A stretch of 64,000 bases of DNA, taken from assembly GCA_024699855.1 (NCBI GenBank), contig JAMPIQ010000002.1, positions 2,976,001-3,040,000 of the forward strand, read 5' to 3'. Positions 1 to 15,101 of the stretch are shown in pieces. Position numbers and translations under genes: made by a program. The DNA is from Aphelenchoides besseyi. Its lineage: Eukaryota; Nematoda; Chromadorea; Rhabditida; Aphelenchoididae. The notes beneath the pieces were generated by a model. The model ran no database searches. It was not told the DNA's origin and saw only the letters and a list, made by a program, of their open reading frames with translations. The number at the start of each line of letters is the position of its first letter. Positions within the stretch are counted from its first letter, which is position 1.

Positions 1-1488
1 TGACTTTCGATCTCCACAACAAGACTGACGACATCTAACGTAATAGTGACTGAAATTGAACTTTCGGGTCGACTGCACAAGTAATTACAACTTACATGAA
101 AAGTTCGCGATATTCGGGATTAAAAATGAAGTAAATCAATGCGTTCACACTAGAATTAAAGACCACCAGAAAGTTCGAGGCATCAGAGAGCAAATTGAGT
201 AGAAGTTGATCGGGGTTAAGAAACGTTTCGATCAAATTGACGATCAGAGCCAGAGTGTTACAACACAAGAACAAAATGACGACCATTATCATAACTATCG
301 GATCGTCACCTTCAGAAGCCGCATCAGCAGTCCCTTCTTCTTTTGTTTTACTGAACGACGAAGTTGAAGAAGTGGAAGAAGACAAGCGATCTTGACTAAT
401 ACGGCCGTCAGAAAGATCACTCGACTTTGTTAATGGTCGAGCAGGGTTTGTTTGTAAATCAGAATCACTACTAAAACAAGCTGTCAATTTTATGGAGAAG
501 TTGATCATTACATTGCTTTTGGTTCTTTCGATGAACTGGCTTGTTGTTTGGCCATAATAAAAACATTTAGAACCTAGGATAGAAGTCTGTTAAAGATGAT
601 TGCAAAGAACTTACCAACAAGAAAAAGAACGGCAACAGGGTCATCAGCGCCATATACAAATAAACGTTATAGAACGTGTTTATAAGAAAAAACAGTTGAG
701 TGGGACAAATTTCAATCACAAACTCCTGAACTTCATTGCTTGATTGTTTCTTTAAGTTCACGTTTACCTGACTACCATCCGGCAAACATTTTCGCAAATT
801 GAACTGCGGAAATCGAAGACTGTTATAGAAAATACTCGCTATTGCAACACCGGCTGTGATCTGTCGTGCTCTTTTTACCGTGCAATAAGACGACGCTTGA
901 GACTTCCAACAGACCTAAAATAAGTTCTATTGTCTAAGACTAAGCTCTTAATCTCACGTTCACGTAACAGTCAACTGCTGCAGCAACAGTGAAATAAATC
1001 GAACAAGTCTGAGCCATATCTTAAAAGGTTCTATGAATATCGTCGACTTGAAATCACTTACAGCCGAGTGGAAGAGCATAAACTGTTAGATAGGGAGCTG
1101 CAAGCAACGTTGTAAACGAAACACTTTAATTCAACAAACCTCGTGCGAGCTCTTTAACGTACGATCGAGCAGAATCGATCCAAAAAATGAAAACACCAGT
1201 CAAAATAACCAGAAAATCACTACATGCCAAAGAAAGTAAATATGTGTTTGCTGAGTTGGCCATTCTGGAAATCACGATTAAGAGAAATCTCAATTGTCAG
1301 TCTTACGATTTCCTTGAGAAAATGAAAATATTCGCAACGTTTGTGAGCAATCCGAATACTGAAAGCCAAGGTAGAAGACAGATGATGAGTACGTAGTTAA
1401 ACCACGAATAAAGTGGTGAGTAGTCGTTTTCCTGGATGTCCGGGCAAATGCAACTCCAATCGGAAACGTTGAAAGGAACATCGGCCAT
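1..1488 (-). CDS. FMRFamide-receptor-like GPCR (3' end beyond the window)
   Basis: Rhodopsin-class neuropeptide receptor. Exons on the minus strand join in frame: 1488-1307 (start and TM1), 1264-1140 (TM2, motif NTYLLSLACSDFLV), a small exon near 1100-1060, an exon with TM3 (near 1020-970), then a long exon carrying TM4/TM5 (down to about 614), and a last long exon from about 580 with TM6 and TM7 (NSSVNALIYFIFNP). A final exon runs off the left edge, so the C-terminal tail is incomplete. The NSSVN...YxIF pattern in TM7 and RKSMANSANTYLL before TM2 are typical of FMRFamide/DMSR-type peptide receptors. The third intracellular loop is long and Ser/Thr-rich. A TTTCAG acceptor lies four bases before the ATG at 1488, as in trans-spliced nematode messages. 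Exon junctions are all GT-AG. The ligand is not predictable from sequence. Confidence 0.85.
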
Positions 1489-4400
1489 TATGCTGAAACG
1501 GCAGAAATGAGAAACAGAAACTGACAAGTGAAAATTAACTGCGGGGTGAAAGGGGCGGGCGGTGTTGATGCGTGCAAGATGAGGGTAAGATATGTTATAT
1601 TGAAGCATAATTTCTCTGAGAGGACTGTCTTTCGTGTCCGCGGGAATATTGTCATTTGATTGGCGGATATCACACAAAGGTATACGTCAAAACAGTTTTC
1701 CTATCAAGATATAAGGGTTGACAACTGGACTTCATTTGATTGTCCCTAGAGATCGCACAGCAACTTACTCTGGAAATATGGAAACGAAGCCGGGATGCAA
1801 GAAAAGTTCCGGTTCTGTTGAGTCGTTCATTTTGCAGATTTCTGTGAACGTCGATTATCAACTCGAACCGTAGCTACATGAAACTCAACAACGTAAACAC
1901 ACGACAGAAAACGTTGAACTTGATTGGAAGAACGATATGGATCGGTAATCGCATTCCGCTTTGTCTCTCCAAGGACTTGAATTTTGTCTTCTTCTGAACT
2001 GTTGCTTATGGTTGTCGGATGTTGTAATAAGTGTGCCAACCACTCAAAAAATCGAAATTTTATAAAACGCCAAGCGGACAACACGGTAAAATGAAATAGA
2101 CGCGAAATATATCGTTCGCTGAAGCGTTCGATCCCGTGGGACATGAGCTTCAACAGACGCGCGGGGATGCTGTTGCTTCCACTGACATACTTCAAGGAAA
2201 AAAACGGGACAAGTTGTGAACAATAACAAACGTCAGAACCAAACGCGATACCTCTGATGCCCCTCAGAACGAAAGTGGTCAATGGAATCTGTTTCTTCAT
2301 CAACATCATTCCTCGCAAGATCACTGTTCATAAAAGCGAACGATCGCGGCGGTTTGTTCAATTTGGAGCATCTGGCAGAACAACCAGAGAGTGCAGACGG
2401 AACTCGTTAATACGTGAAGTTTTGATCAGCGGCATAGTGGATGGCGTCAAATTTTCTTCATGACTCAATGGGCATAGCAAATTAACGGCGGCCGGTCATA
2501 AAACGCGAAACTTTCGCTCAAGTCCGCAACAAATCATCTCAGCAGTCAAGAAGATCAACAGCTTTAGCGAAATTCAAACAAACGAAAAACAAAGAAGTGC
2601 GTGTAATTTGAACACAAACTTCCTATGAGATCATCCGCCAAAAAACGGCTTCTGACTGTTAGTCCCGCAAGAGAAGAGCGGTCGAAGTTTGTTGAGGATG
2701 TTCGTTTCCTCCAGAGGCACATTTAAGCGAATGCAAAGAAAATCAAATCGCAAATTTTGGAGTCCGTTTTGAAACCTTGCAAACGTTTGTCTCAACGATT
2801 GACATCTGTGGCGAATAGACGAAATTGAATTTCTTCATCTGTCAAATACTCAAAAATAAACAACAGTCAATTTCGTTAACCCAATTGATAGACAAACAAA
2901 AATCGGTTGTCATTCTAATCTTCGAAGCGAAGTATCTGCACGTACGAAGAGAGCAGAACAACAAACAAAAACCATCTCGAACGTATGCAAATTGCTTCCG
3001 AGAGGCGAGTTTGCCGGTGCACTCGAGAGTGTTGGTTTGTATGAATGAAACCCACTGGTTGAGATATTTGTGATCGTATCGTCGCAATCAAACGGCAACA
3101 ACAATCGACCAGAACGTCGGGTGCCAATAAAAATGGGATGAAAGTGGCAATTGGAAGATAAATTGATGCCGGCAATCGGCGTGATAAGTTGGCCGTAGGT
3201 GTTGAGTCACCTATCGTTTCGGCGTGCAGATTCATTCATCTGATCGCTTGGAAAAGAGTGAACATGCCATGACGTTTAAAAGGTTCAATTTTTCTGACAA
3301 ATTGGTTTTCATTTTCTTTGTTTTTGTTTTTCAACGATTAAAAGAAGTCCAAGAAGACGTTTGAAATTTCGATTCGCACGTTGACCTCAGCTCACGTGTA
3401 CTTACCATGTGGTTAAGGTCGATTATTGACGTCTTTTGATAATCATTGGTTAGACGAAGACAACCGCGAGTTAAATGGCAATTCAATACTAAAATACGTA
3501 AAAGAAGATGGTCGGGTGGAGTCGCGAATTTTGTCTTAGGGCGAAATTGAAAGTTCACGAATTGGCCGGTCCAATTACTCGACCGGGCAATTTCCGGGCA
3601 TATGGAGATCATAAAAAATTTATAATTGAGCAGTGTGGAACACTTGGAATCTTCAGGTACAATAAGCGAACAACTTGAACCGATCTTCGATCTTCTGATG
3701 AGTTTACACAAAAGAGAATATACGTAAGAGTGAATTGACGTAAACGTTATTTGCGTTACAGTTCTTGAATCTGATAAGTAGCTTGAAGAAAACTTTCGCT
3801 GAATCCTCGGACTTTTGAAGCAGTGAGATTTTGGGAACAGATTAAATATGAGACAATAGAGGGGACTGTCGGATGGAAACAAGATCAAAGTGTCGTGAAT
3901 TTACATCTAAACAAAAACATTCGAATTGTAAATGAAGAGAACGCGGAAGAAACCAACGGTTACCGTCCATTTGTTCGACTGATTTCCACTGAAAACGTCT
4001 GAACTCGCACAAGAACAATTAGCGTGTCGCCCAAAATGACTGTCAATTGGAGGTACGGTCAACGTTCCGAGACAGTTACTGTTGAATTAGAAAATTTATA
4101 AGCGAAATAGAGTCGGAGAATGACCCCTCACGATTACGACCTAAGCAAATAGAAACAATAAGAATAGATAGCAAATGTGCACAAAGTGAGTCCTAAAAAC
4201 AGATCGAATTTCAACTACTCGTCGCCTGAAAAGTCGATTTGTTCAAGTGGAAAACAAAAACTTGAAGGACGGTCTCCAGGTTTATATTGTGCAATGTCGT
4301 CACTAAATGCAAATTGTCCCAACAGACTCACAGGTTATCTCGACACATGAATAATGAACGAGCCTCCGGTTTGAATTAAACGTATAACAAACGAGATCAT

Positions 4401-5301
4401 TAAGAGGGACGGCAATTTTCGCGATCTTTCTGTTCATTCCGGAAGTGTTAAACAAATGTTTTCTTTTCAACAAGTCGGCACCATAAAGATCTATTTGTGT
4501 TGATAAATGGCAGTCATTTGATGTTCATTCGAATTGTTGCGATTCACCGAATTTTAACACCTGACGACATCGGATTTAAGACTATTAACTTCCGCTATGT
4601 AGTGATATAGTGTTTCCAGTTAACAGACCATGCGATTAGGCTCGTGATCTCAAGCTCCAGAAATGAAAACAGAAACGCATCTTCTTTGCACAAAATTCAC
4701 TTGTTCTCACGCTTTTGCAGTTCAACTTATTCGATACGACGACCTTTGATGTTCGCTGTTGAATTCGCACACGAAACTTTTCGACTTCGACAAAGTGACC
4801 CGGAAAGCGGGTTCGAAACAAGTCGCTTAAACAAACGACGACAATCAGTCGACAGTCTCAGCGGTCCACTTCCTCTTTGTCTTATTTGCGATTGACTCAG
4901 GCGACCGTCAAAATCGCACCAGTTACTTCAACAAGTTACTCTTACGCAACAAACTGCTCCAGAGAATATAAAAACCCGAAATATAAGCTGATGTGAAAAC
5001 AACAAAAACCTTTTGTTTACGATCAATGCTTAGGTTTCTGTGAAGTATTGGTCATTTTTGGCTGAACTGTAGACTTTTGGACTGTTAATCAAACAGCCGT
5101 TAGAAGCGGTGTGGGGCGTCTCCAACTCATCATAAATCCGTTTCGCTAAGCCACTACTTGAAGTGCTGAATGGACGAGGTTTAAAAGCACTCAAGAGTAT
5201 TCAGACGATCGGTTTGCGCAACCACTCCCGAGAATCATCGGCGGTGAGTCTTCTTCCGCTCTTCGTTCATCTTCCTCGTACGACTGTTGTGGTCAATTGA
5301 G
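1489..5301. other. 3.8 kb gene-poor stretch
   Basis: I see no recognisable gene. Two fairly long minus-strand open frames (1827-2324 and 3331-3888) have no domain, no convincing splice structure and low-complexity composition. A TATAAAAA sequence lies at 4967-4974, upstream of the ShKT gene but about 330 bases from its start codon. The region could carry the promoter of the GPCR to its left and of the ShKT gene to its right. Confidence 0.4.
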
Positions 5302-5639
5302 ATGAGAATTTTAAACGTCTCCTGTAAACTCTTTTTGTTTATTCTCGTTCTTTTTGCCGTTTTGTCGAATGCCGATCACGGCGATCCGGGACCATGTGTG
5401 GATCGAGGTTGGTGGTTTCTAATCAACGTCTTCTGACATTTCCTTTTCAGGTCAATTTTGCCAACAAGTAAGTTAACGCTTTCTCGACGTTCTCTTGAAA
5501 TCGATAATCTTCCGTTTAGATGCAAAAGTTCTGTCACGACAAAAAATACACCAAATTAATCAACGCAGAATGCAAAGTAAGTGGTCTTCGTACATTTCAC
5601 AACATTTCACAACTTCAGGCGACCTGTAGACTTTGTTGA
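5302..5639 (+). CDS. Small secreted ShKT-domain peptide
   Basis: Encodes about 66 residues in four exons: 5302-5407, 5451-5467, 5520-5576 and 5619-5639, all with GT-AG introns of 42 to 52 bases. Residues 1-24 form a signal peptide (hydrophobic core LFLFILVLFAVL, then SNA). The mature part is a single ShKT domain with six cysteines in the expected spacing, starting PCVDRGQFCQQ and ending KATCRLC at the stop. ShKT domains are common in nematode secreted proteins; some family members in other animals block potassium channels, while many are parts of enzymes or structural proteins. Nothing here shows a specific target. The gene converges tail to tail with the oxysterol-binding-protein gene 138 bases away. 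Confidence 0.85.
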
Positions 5640-5777
5640 TCGCTGCGTAGATTCCCGGAAATTGTCGTTTTGATTCCAATTCCAAAACCAATTGGCTTTA
5701 AGTTAATCGCGAATAAATTGTAATTATTTTACTACGATGCAAAGTAAATACACGCATATGAGTTCCCGTAAAGACGA

Positions 5778-8145
5778 TCACACGTCAAAGATCTTCGGAC
5801 AAATTGACCAGTCAGCCGCGTTCTTATGACGGAAGTATTCAATGTCTTTGAATTCGTAGACATCGTGCTCGTCGAGCATTTCGGAAGATGGTTTGCGTTT
5901 AAACCAAATGGGTTTGTATTCTAAAGGATTGGATTATCAAATGTTGATCTAAGCAAACAAACCGATTCCGAGTTCTTCTCTTTCTCTTTGACGTTCTCGT
6001 TGTTTATCTTCCAATTGCTTTTTCAACTCATTAGCTAACTGCCAGTTGCCTTCTTCCATTACTCGTTGGTCGACTCGAAATCGCGAGTCTGTGGGCGGCA
6101 GTTCCACTTCGTTTTCAATTTCATTCAGCTCGATGGCAAATCGACTGAATCCGTGCATCAAAGCCGAATCTTCACTAAACAATCAACAGTCAAATGATGT
6201 TTTTACAAATGCTAAACACACGGAAGAGATGCAACCGTCCATACAACTTGTTCTTTGTTCTCCGTGTTCTTATTCAAATCCCGTATAGTCGCATATTCGT
6301 CCCAAACCGCGTCGATATCGTAATGTGCGTTTCCATGAGCGTCAGTCACCGTCCCGGTTACCTAACAAAGAACAGAAAGGTAAAATAAGAATGTAATCTC
6401 AAGTTACCTTCCGTGTTTCCTTCGAAAAGTATCCGCTATCGTGAAATTTGAGTATACATTTAGCGTCTGATCGGTTTGAAATCACAGTCACTTCTCCCAG
6501 ATTTTCGGTTTGCAGTTTTCCAGAGATCAAATTGGTCATGCTAGATCGAGTAGTGGCTTTGTTGTACGATATGACTTCTTCCATTGAACCCGTAAATTTG
6601 ACATGAGTGCGGCCGATTGGTGTCAACAACAAACTACGACCTTTTATTCGAGTTGAAGGCGAATACAGTTGCGACAAGGTCCAGTTCTTGCCACGAGAGT
6701 ATAGCGCAGAGCACGGCGGATGATGAGAAACCTTTAACACTAGAGAATAATCCAAAAGATGTTCTTACCTGTTCAGCAAAAGCGATAAACCCACGATCAC
6801 GTTCCTGTCGTCTATCGCATTCGTATGTTTCACCGAGAATCGGATTGAATGGTTTTGTGCTTCGCTGACCAGTCGCCGGATAAGCTGAAATGGCGAACGC
6901 AGACACAAGAGCTAAACGACGATACGGATTGGTTTCTAGTGCTGCTTCGTCCAACAAATGCGAATACTCCAGCTCTTCAACGGATCTTTGAAGAGCAGAT
7001 AGCGGCTCGTTAAAATCGACCTAAAAACAAAATCGATGTTAATTTAACTGATTAAAAACGGACGGGCATTGCAATCTTCGAGAGATCTTTTCCAATACAA
7101 TTTCGCATTAATGCCAAGTAGTTAATTGAATTGGAGGGTCGTTGTGGAATTCGTGTGCGTCTAATCGGCATCTGAAACCGCCAATTTGCAATTGAAAACC
7201 GAAATCTTGTAGGAAAACGATTTCAAAACCCACCTCCACTGTTTTATTCTCTTCATTCACAGTGTCGTTAAAACTATTAGATTCATGAGTCCTGAAAATA
7301 GTTCACTATGTATGTTTGGGCAAAAGAAAACGGTGCCCATGGCCACAAAAAGGGCGGCTATTTGCGTTTTGGTGTGTCTCTAGTGAACTGCGCTGTTTCA
7401 TTGGGAAAAACTCACGATACATCAACGGAAGAGTGAATCGTCGAGATGTCCAGGGCGTCGAAAAAGACTTCCTTCTCAAACGCGTCAACGGAAACTTCTA
7501 AATGTGAACGAGAATTGAAGTGTTTTTAATACGAAAGTGCACAAAAGTTTTTGTTTGCCGAAGTTTTGAGTAAAAAGAGCGGTTGTTCTGACTCACTTGT
7601 CACAAACTCACCGTTTTTTTCCAATAGATTTTTTGACAATTCAACGAACGTTTGAGCGCACATCGAAAACTCGCTTGCAGTGAATTTCAAAAGAGCGAAA
7701 CGTTCGAAATCGATGAAACGAAGTCGATTGGGATCGGTCGGAAGTTGCTCCAGTTGTTCGGCTAAAACCAAGAAGTTTAGGTGTTCCGAGAGTTCTAATC
7801 ACCAATTAGCTTCTGGCACTTTTGAACGTCTTTCAACACATCTTTCAACTCGCGCAAATCGCTTGTCGTTGTTCCATCGTCCTCACTGCTGCCACTTCCT
7901 TCATCTTCGTAACGATCGTCGATGGCCAAGATTGCACACTGTGCGGGCTGATCCAATGCAATTTTCAGCAGAATGGCCGCCGGATTGTTTTCGCTGCACA
8001 ACGTGGACTTCCGTTTTCTAAAACTCGAATTCGTTTCATCAAAACCTCCGAGTTACCTCTTTTTTCGCATTCGATTTGGTATACGATCTCGTAAGTTACC
8101 CAATCTTGTTCTCAACGATGCTGCTGAGGAGTGTCGACGTTCCAT
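5778..8145 (-). CDS. Oxysterol-binding protein (OSBP/ORP family)
   Basis: Lipid-transfer protein with a C-terminal ORD domain. Exons from 8017 downwards are in frame: an acidic linker (EGSGSSEDDG), a helical segment, the ORP hallmark EKEVFFDALD, then the lid and ORD, with DFNEPLSALQ, STKPFNPILGETYE and the signature SHHPP (near 6750), and the C-terminal PTDSRFRVDQR and YKPIWF motifs before the stop at 5778. Introns include 5949-region and 6185-region junctions that restore the family sequence exactly (WTVASLPEDSALM). The ORD exchanges sterol and phosphatidylinositol 4-phosphate between membranes. The N-terminus is not resolved: I cannot find the PH domain that most long OSBPs have, and the exon between about 8145 and 8080 is tentative. 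Same strand as the thioesterase gene upstream, with about 580 bases between. Confidence 0.85.
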
Positions 8146-8726
8146 TGCCGCAGCTGTCGATCGATTGGTTCAACGGGAATCGATGTTACGAGCAGAGGTG
8201 ATGTCAAGAATCAAGTCGACTGAAAAGCGCGACCACCTGAACTCTTCTTCAACACCGAAAGGACAGAAAATATGAATTCCAGACGTCTCGTACACTCCAC
8301 AGCTTAATTCAGGCGTAATGGCTAACGAACGTTGGAACGCACGAATTCAATTAAAACGCTCGACCGCGCGGAAATTAAGCGCAAATGGCCACAGGCGTGA
8401 ATGCGAAGAATATTGTAAACGAGGCTTCAAACGTTCGAGAACGAGCGTTTTCTCTTTAATGTCTCCGGTACTCAGAGTTCCGTTGAGTTGCAGTCCGACT
8501 GATAAAAATACAAATGACATTCTCGACAAACTTTTTCTTATCACAAACAAACTAAGAAGTTGCTCGTTTTATGATTCAGTCACAGGAATCTTTGGATTTC
8601 ACGTCGAACTCACGATCTTCTCTTCGACTCAAAACAAACAAAATCGATCGCACTTGTAAGTTCCGATTGTTCTTTCTCTTTATTTCGAATGTCACAGAAC
8701 AGAAAGAAAGCTGTGACGGAGTCAAA
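8146..8726. other. Unresolved region between OSBP and thioesterase genes
   Basis: Could hold the missing 5' exons of the OSBP gene. Short open frames occur on both strands, for example a plus-strand helical stretch near 8100-8275 (ECRRSIAAAVDRLVQRE) and a minus-strand stretch near 8347-8520, but none matches a PH domain and none connects convincingly by splicing. Confidence 0.3.
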
Positions 8727-9538
8727 TTATTGCCGCACAAATGCTCCGTTCTCGTTGCGAAGGTGATTCAATCGAGCTGAAATCAACGGATTGTTAGCGA
8801 TGAGAAATTCGGGGAACGGAAAATTCGCATTTGAATCGTGAATCAACTGCTCAGAGATCGTGAACAGATGTTTTCCATGACATTTTTAATGAGAAATACA
8901 AAAAGAAGTTGTCGCTTGTCAGTCTTGTTTACAGACGTGAGCATTACACCCGTTGAATACGAAACCCCCTCAGCACGTGGAAACGTACCGAGAGTATGTT
9001 TTCCTGCGGCAACTACACTTCCGTTGGCTTTTCTAAATGTCGCATTTGTGAATATGATGTTCCTTCCGATTTTCAAGCATTCCGCTTCGACGGTTATTCG
9101 TTCACCTAACAACGCTGGCTGCAAGTAACTGGAAAAAGTCTGGTAATTACTTCGATTCATCGTCCACGAACCTGCACGCTAATTCCACTGAAACCAAAGG
9201 TACATCTCGTACCGTTAATGTTATAGCAAGCGCTGTCGCGATATCGACGAGCAGTGATGTTTGGCCGCCTAAATCCCACGTCAAATTGTGCTCACCATAA
9301 CATACCATGCAAAGTGCCTTTACCATTGATCAATTCTTCCGTAACTTCGAACTCCAAAACCACACGTTTTTCTTCGGCCACCAACGGTTTCAACTAAAGA
9401 ATAATTAAAGATAGTAAACAAGTTCTATACATTCTTAGCATATCGTCCATAGTTCTTCGAAGAAACCATGTCTTCAATGTTTTCCTTCAATCGCTCCATC
9501 CAATTCACTGGTTCAGAAACCGGATTATTGGAAGCCAT
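8727..9538 (-). CDS. ACOT13: Acyl-CoA thioesterase, hotdog fold (ACOT13/THEM2-like)
   Basis: Hydrolyses acyl-CoA thioesters; in animals the family is mitochondrial or cytosolic. Exons on the minus strand begin at ATG 9538 (MASNNPVSEPVNWMERL), continue with LKPLVAEEKRVVLEFEV and ELINGKGTLHGG, then LVDIATALAITL, PALLGERITVEAECLKIGR and GSVVAAGKHT. The LHGG turn and the following aspartate in LVD are the conserved catalytic elements of ACOT13-type hotdog thioesterases. A final small exon, entered by TTTCAG near 8780, gives about 18 more residues to the stop at 8727. The total of roughly 150 residues is close to the family's usual size of about 140. All junctions are GT-AG. Confidence 0.85.
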
Positions 9539-10213
9539 AGTCTAATCAAAAGGATGTGCGTCAAACTGAAAATATGAAATCGGTTGTTCGTTTACAACTT
9601 TCCGCTTCGTTGGCCGTTTGCAAGAAGTGATAAACGAAGTTAAAGCGACTTTACGCTCAACTGAAACATCCAATTCAAAATGTGCGAGAACAAAAGACGA
9701 TTGAATCGATGACATCTATTGGTTGTCTGTCGAGTCTCGCTATTCATCGTCTCTTGTATTAGATTGTATCGCCGACAAGGTCAAAAAATACGCTGAAGAA
9801 ACTTTGTACTTCCCGTGTTAGCAAAAGTGTGCAGAAATTGATCTCAGATGTAAATCAAACTACTAACTAACACTTAGCAATTTGTTGCAGAGATTGTTTA
9901 AGTGCATTTCTTGTAATAAACTCCGGATGAAGGTCACGAATTTCTTTGAATTCGACGAAATCCACCAACAATCCCATGAGAATTGGATTCTGATGTGACA
10001 CGTTTGGTTGGAACGTCAACGGCGTCGTTCCTTGAAGTTTTTAGTTCTGATGCCGAAAGCGAATGTTGTGGTCGGCCGTCGAGTTTTGCGCCATGCCGTC
10101 TCGTTTGTTTTGAAGTCCGAATTAACTTTGCGAACAATCCAAAAGATAAAACGGAAAACTTTTTTCGTTAGCTTTCGCTTTTTTCAAACTCAACTTCTTC
10201 GTTTAGCTCGTGG
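9539..10213. other. Intergenic region, thioesterase to MSP-domain gene
   Basis: The two flanking genes are transcribed away from each other, so promoters of both should lie here. I see no gene and no clear TATA box. A TTTAG acceptor (ending at 10205) sits just before the ATG at 10214. Confidence 0.4.
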
Positions 10214-10959
10214 ATGATTTCGCTGCGTCAAATCGAAGAAGAAGAAGATCATGGACTCTACGTTTCCCCACATGGTTAGCTCCAGACTATGTCTAAATTG
10301 TCGTTATTTGTTTAGTTGCACAATACTCGAGCAGATCTGGTGGAGCTTCCAGGCATCTGATGGCCAATGAAACAAACAATCGACTGGCGATTAAAATCAA
10401 ATGTTCGAACAACGACGTTTACCGAGTGTCTTCGGTTTGTTTCCTTTTTGACTACAATGCAAACTAGAAATGAGCCGATTTACATGGAGGTGTTTTAGGT
10501 CTACACGATTCTGGAACCCGGATATTCGCAGAGATTACAAGTTGTTCGTGATCCGGTATGAAAATTCTTGCTGATTGAATGAGCTAACCAAATGATTCGC
10601 TTTGTACAGGGTAAACCAGGAACCGACAAACTTATTTTACTTTACAAACCTACAAATTGCAAGAACGCATGTAAACCGTTCATTTGTTTCGTAGTAGCCT
10701 TCAAACTGTTGCAGACGACGCCTTTCATTCCGAGGATAACGAACCAGTTCAAAAGACGATTATCATTTGCGTAGCGAAGGAGCCTCCGAAACTCGCCAGC
10801 TTTGATGATTTCACTGTCGATGAAGCCAAAACACATGCACAACCGAAGCCGCGAAAATCTCAATCACACATAGCAGTCGAACCTTCTATTCGTTTCCCTA
10901 ATTCGATGCACAATTTCCAGAAATTGGCCGCCAAACCGAAACGAACCAAAACATCCTGA
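10214..10959 (+). CDS. MSP-domain protein
   Basis: Five exons (10214-10274, 10316-10434, 10499-10555, 10610-10670, 10715-10959) encode about 180 residues. After a short acidic leader, residues about 15 to 125 form a major sperm protein domain: the conserved NNRLAIKIKCSNNDVYRV, then a gly-pro turn (ILEPGYSQRLQVVRD) and PGTDKLILLY match MSP strands. MSP domains build sperm filaments in nematodes or, in VAP-like proteins, bind FFAT motifs. This protein is longer than a 126-residue MSP, with a basic tail of about 60 residues rich in Lys, Pro and Gln, and lacks a membrane anchor, so it is neither canonical MSP nor VAP. The start follows a TTTAG acceptor by eight bases. The fifth exon could begin at an alternative AG at 10694, but that would leave a 24-base intron and shift the frame. 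Confidence 0.8.
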
Positions 10960-11921
10960 CTTATTCTCATTGAACTTCACACCAATTGTGTTGAAAATAA
11001 AATTGGATACGTTAATGTCAACGAATCGAAGACTTGTTTTTGTTGTGACTTCGCGCGATCGTCTTTCGCACCCAATAAAACGGTCATGAAATATGTGAGG
11101 AGTGGATTTGAAGATCGAGCAGATGGTTTCGTCTGAATGTTCAGAAGTGCGAGTTTCAGCTGCCACTGGGGGTCCATTTCAGTAGTAGAGATTCGGACGC
11201 GCAGTCGTGTTTTTTGTTTGTGGCCATTTCATCGACAAGGCGGAAGATGCCGTGGAGCTAAGCGGCAGAAAGTTGAAACCAAAAAGAAGAAAAACGGAGC
11301 ACATCTTCAGACTTCGCAGTCCAACTCCTCTTTTTCAATTAAGACCAAAAAGAAGATGGAGAGATTTCGAAATGGATGTATTGTTTTTGTCAAGTGAATT
11401 CCTTTGGTATTTGTGAGATCCCGTAAATCAACACCAGATCATGAACTAGTTTGGGCTCCAGAAATTCGACTCAACTAATTCATTTACGTTTCTTGGCGGG
11501 TGTCTATTCAGAGTGTTTAGTCTCCGTTTATTTAAAACCAAAGAACTTTTGACGTGCGTTTGGAATTCCATTCAATCGGCGAGAACAAAAGACGGCGAGG
11601 TGTTCACTTGGGTCCTCAGAATACGCAGCTTTTATTTGGTTGACATTCAAGTACAGTTGTTGCTAATTGGAAAGCAGTTATCAGCTGTCAAGTTTGTAGT
11701 TTTGTACTCATCCGGTTCGTTCGTCCGAGCCAAAATACTTAAACAGCCGCGTATCCCATTCTCTGTCCTGCAATCTGGTGACCGGAGATGTCAAAAGTAA
11801 AATGAACAGATGACGTTTTTTGAGGTTTAAACTCGTGAATTCGTCCCATCCTCTGTTCGTTTATCTTAGTGGACGGCCGGATAGCCGCTTATAATATTTC
11901 ATTTAAGACGTGAGTCTCGCG
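10960..11921. other. Intergenic region upstream of kinesin light chain
   Basis: I see no recognisable gene. Several short overlapping open frames on both strands have no domains. Probably holds the promoter of the kinesin light chain gene. Confidence 0.4.
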
Positions 11922-14805
<2,884 letters not shown>

Positions 14806-15101
14806 TTAAACGGCCACTTCTCTATTAAGTTCGGATTCTTCTCGCTTTAGTTTCGCCCGTTTTGTGATGTTAATTTATTTGCGGTGATTTATTTTCTTGG
14901 TCGGTTGTCGTTGAATTGAAATGTAAAAAGGATTTCAGGGCATCGCTTAACGACTATTCATCGATTTTGTTCTTTGCCAATTTATTTGACTATCATTCCT
15001 TGTATACTTGAATGTTGACTGGAGAACACAAAGTTGCATAAGATCCAATAAACTATTTGCTGGTCGTGTGACTTTAGTTTTATTTCGATGATCGAGAGTA
15101 T

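Noticed and set aside
4800..4830. GGTTCGAAAC resembling a tRNA B box
   Set aside because: No cloverleaf arms or A box at the right distance.
10671..10694. 24-base GT-AG intron in the MSP-domain gene
   Set aside because: Shorter than other introns here and gives the wrong frame; the AG at 10714 gives a 44-base intron and a good frame.
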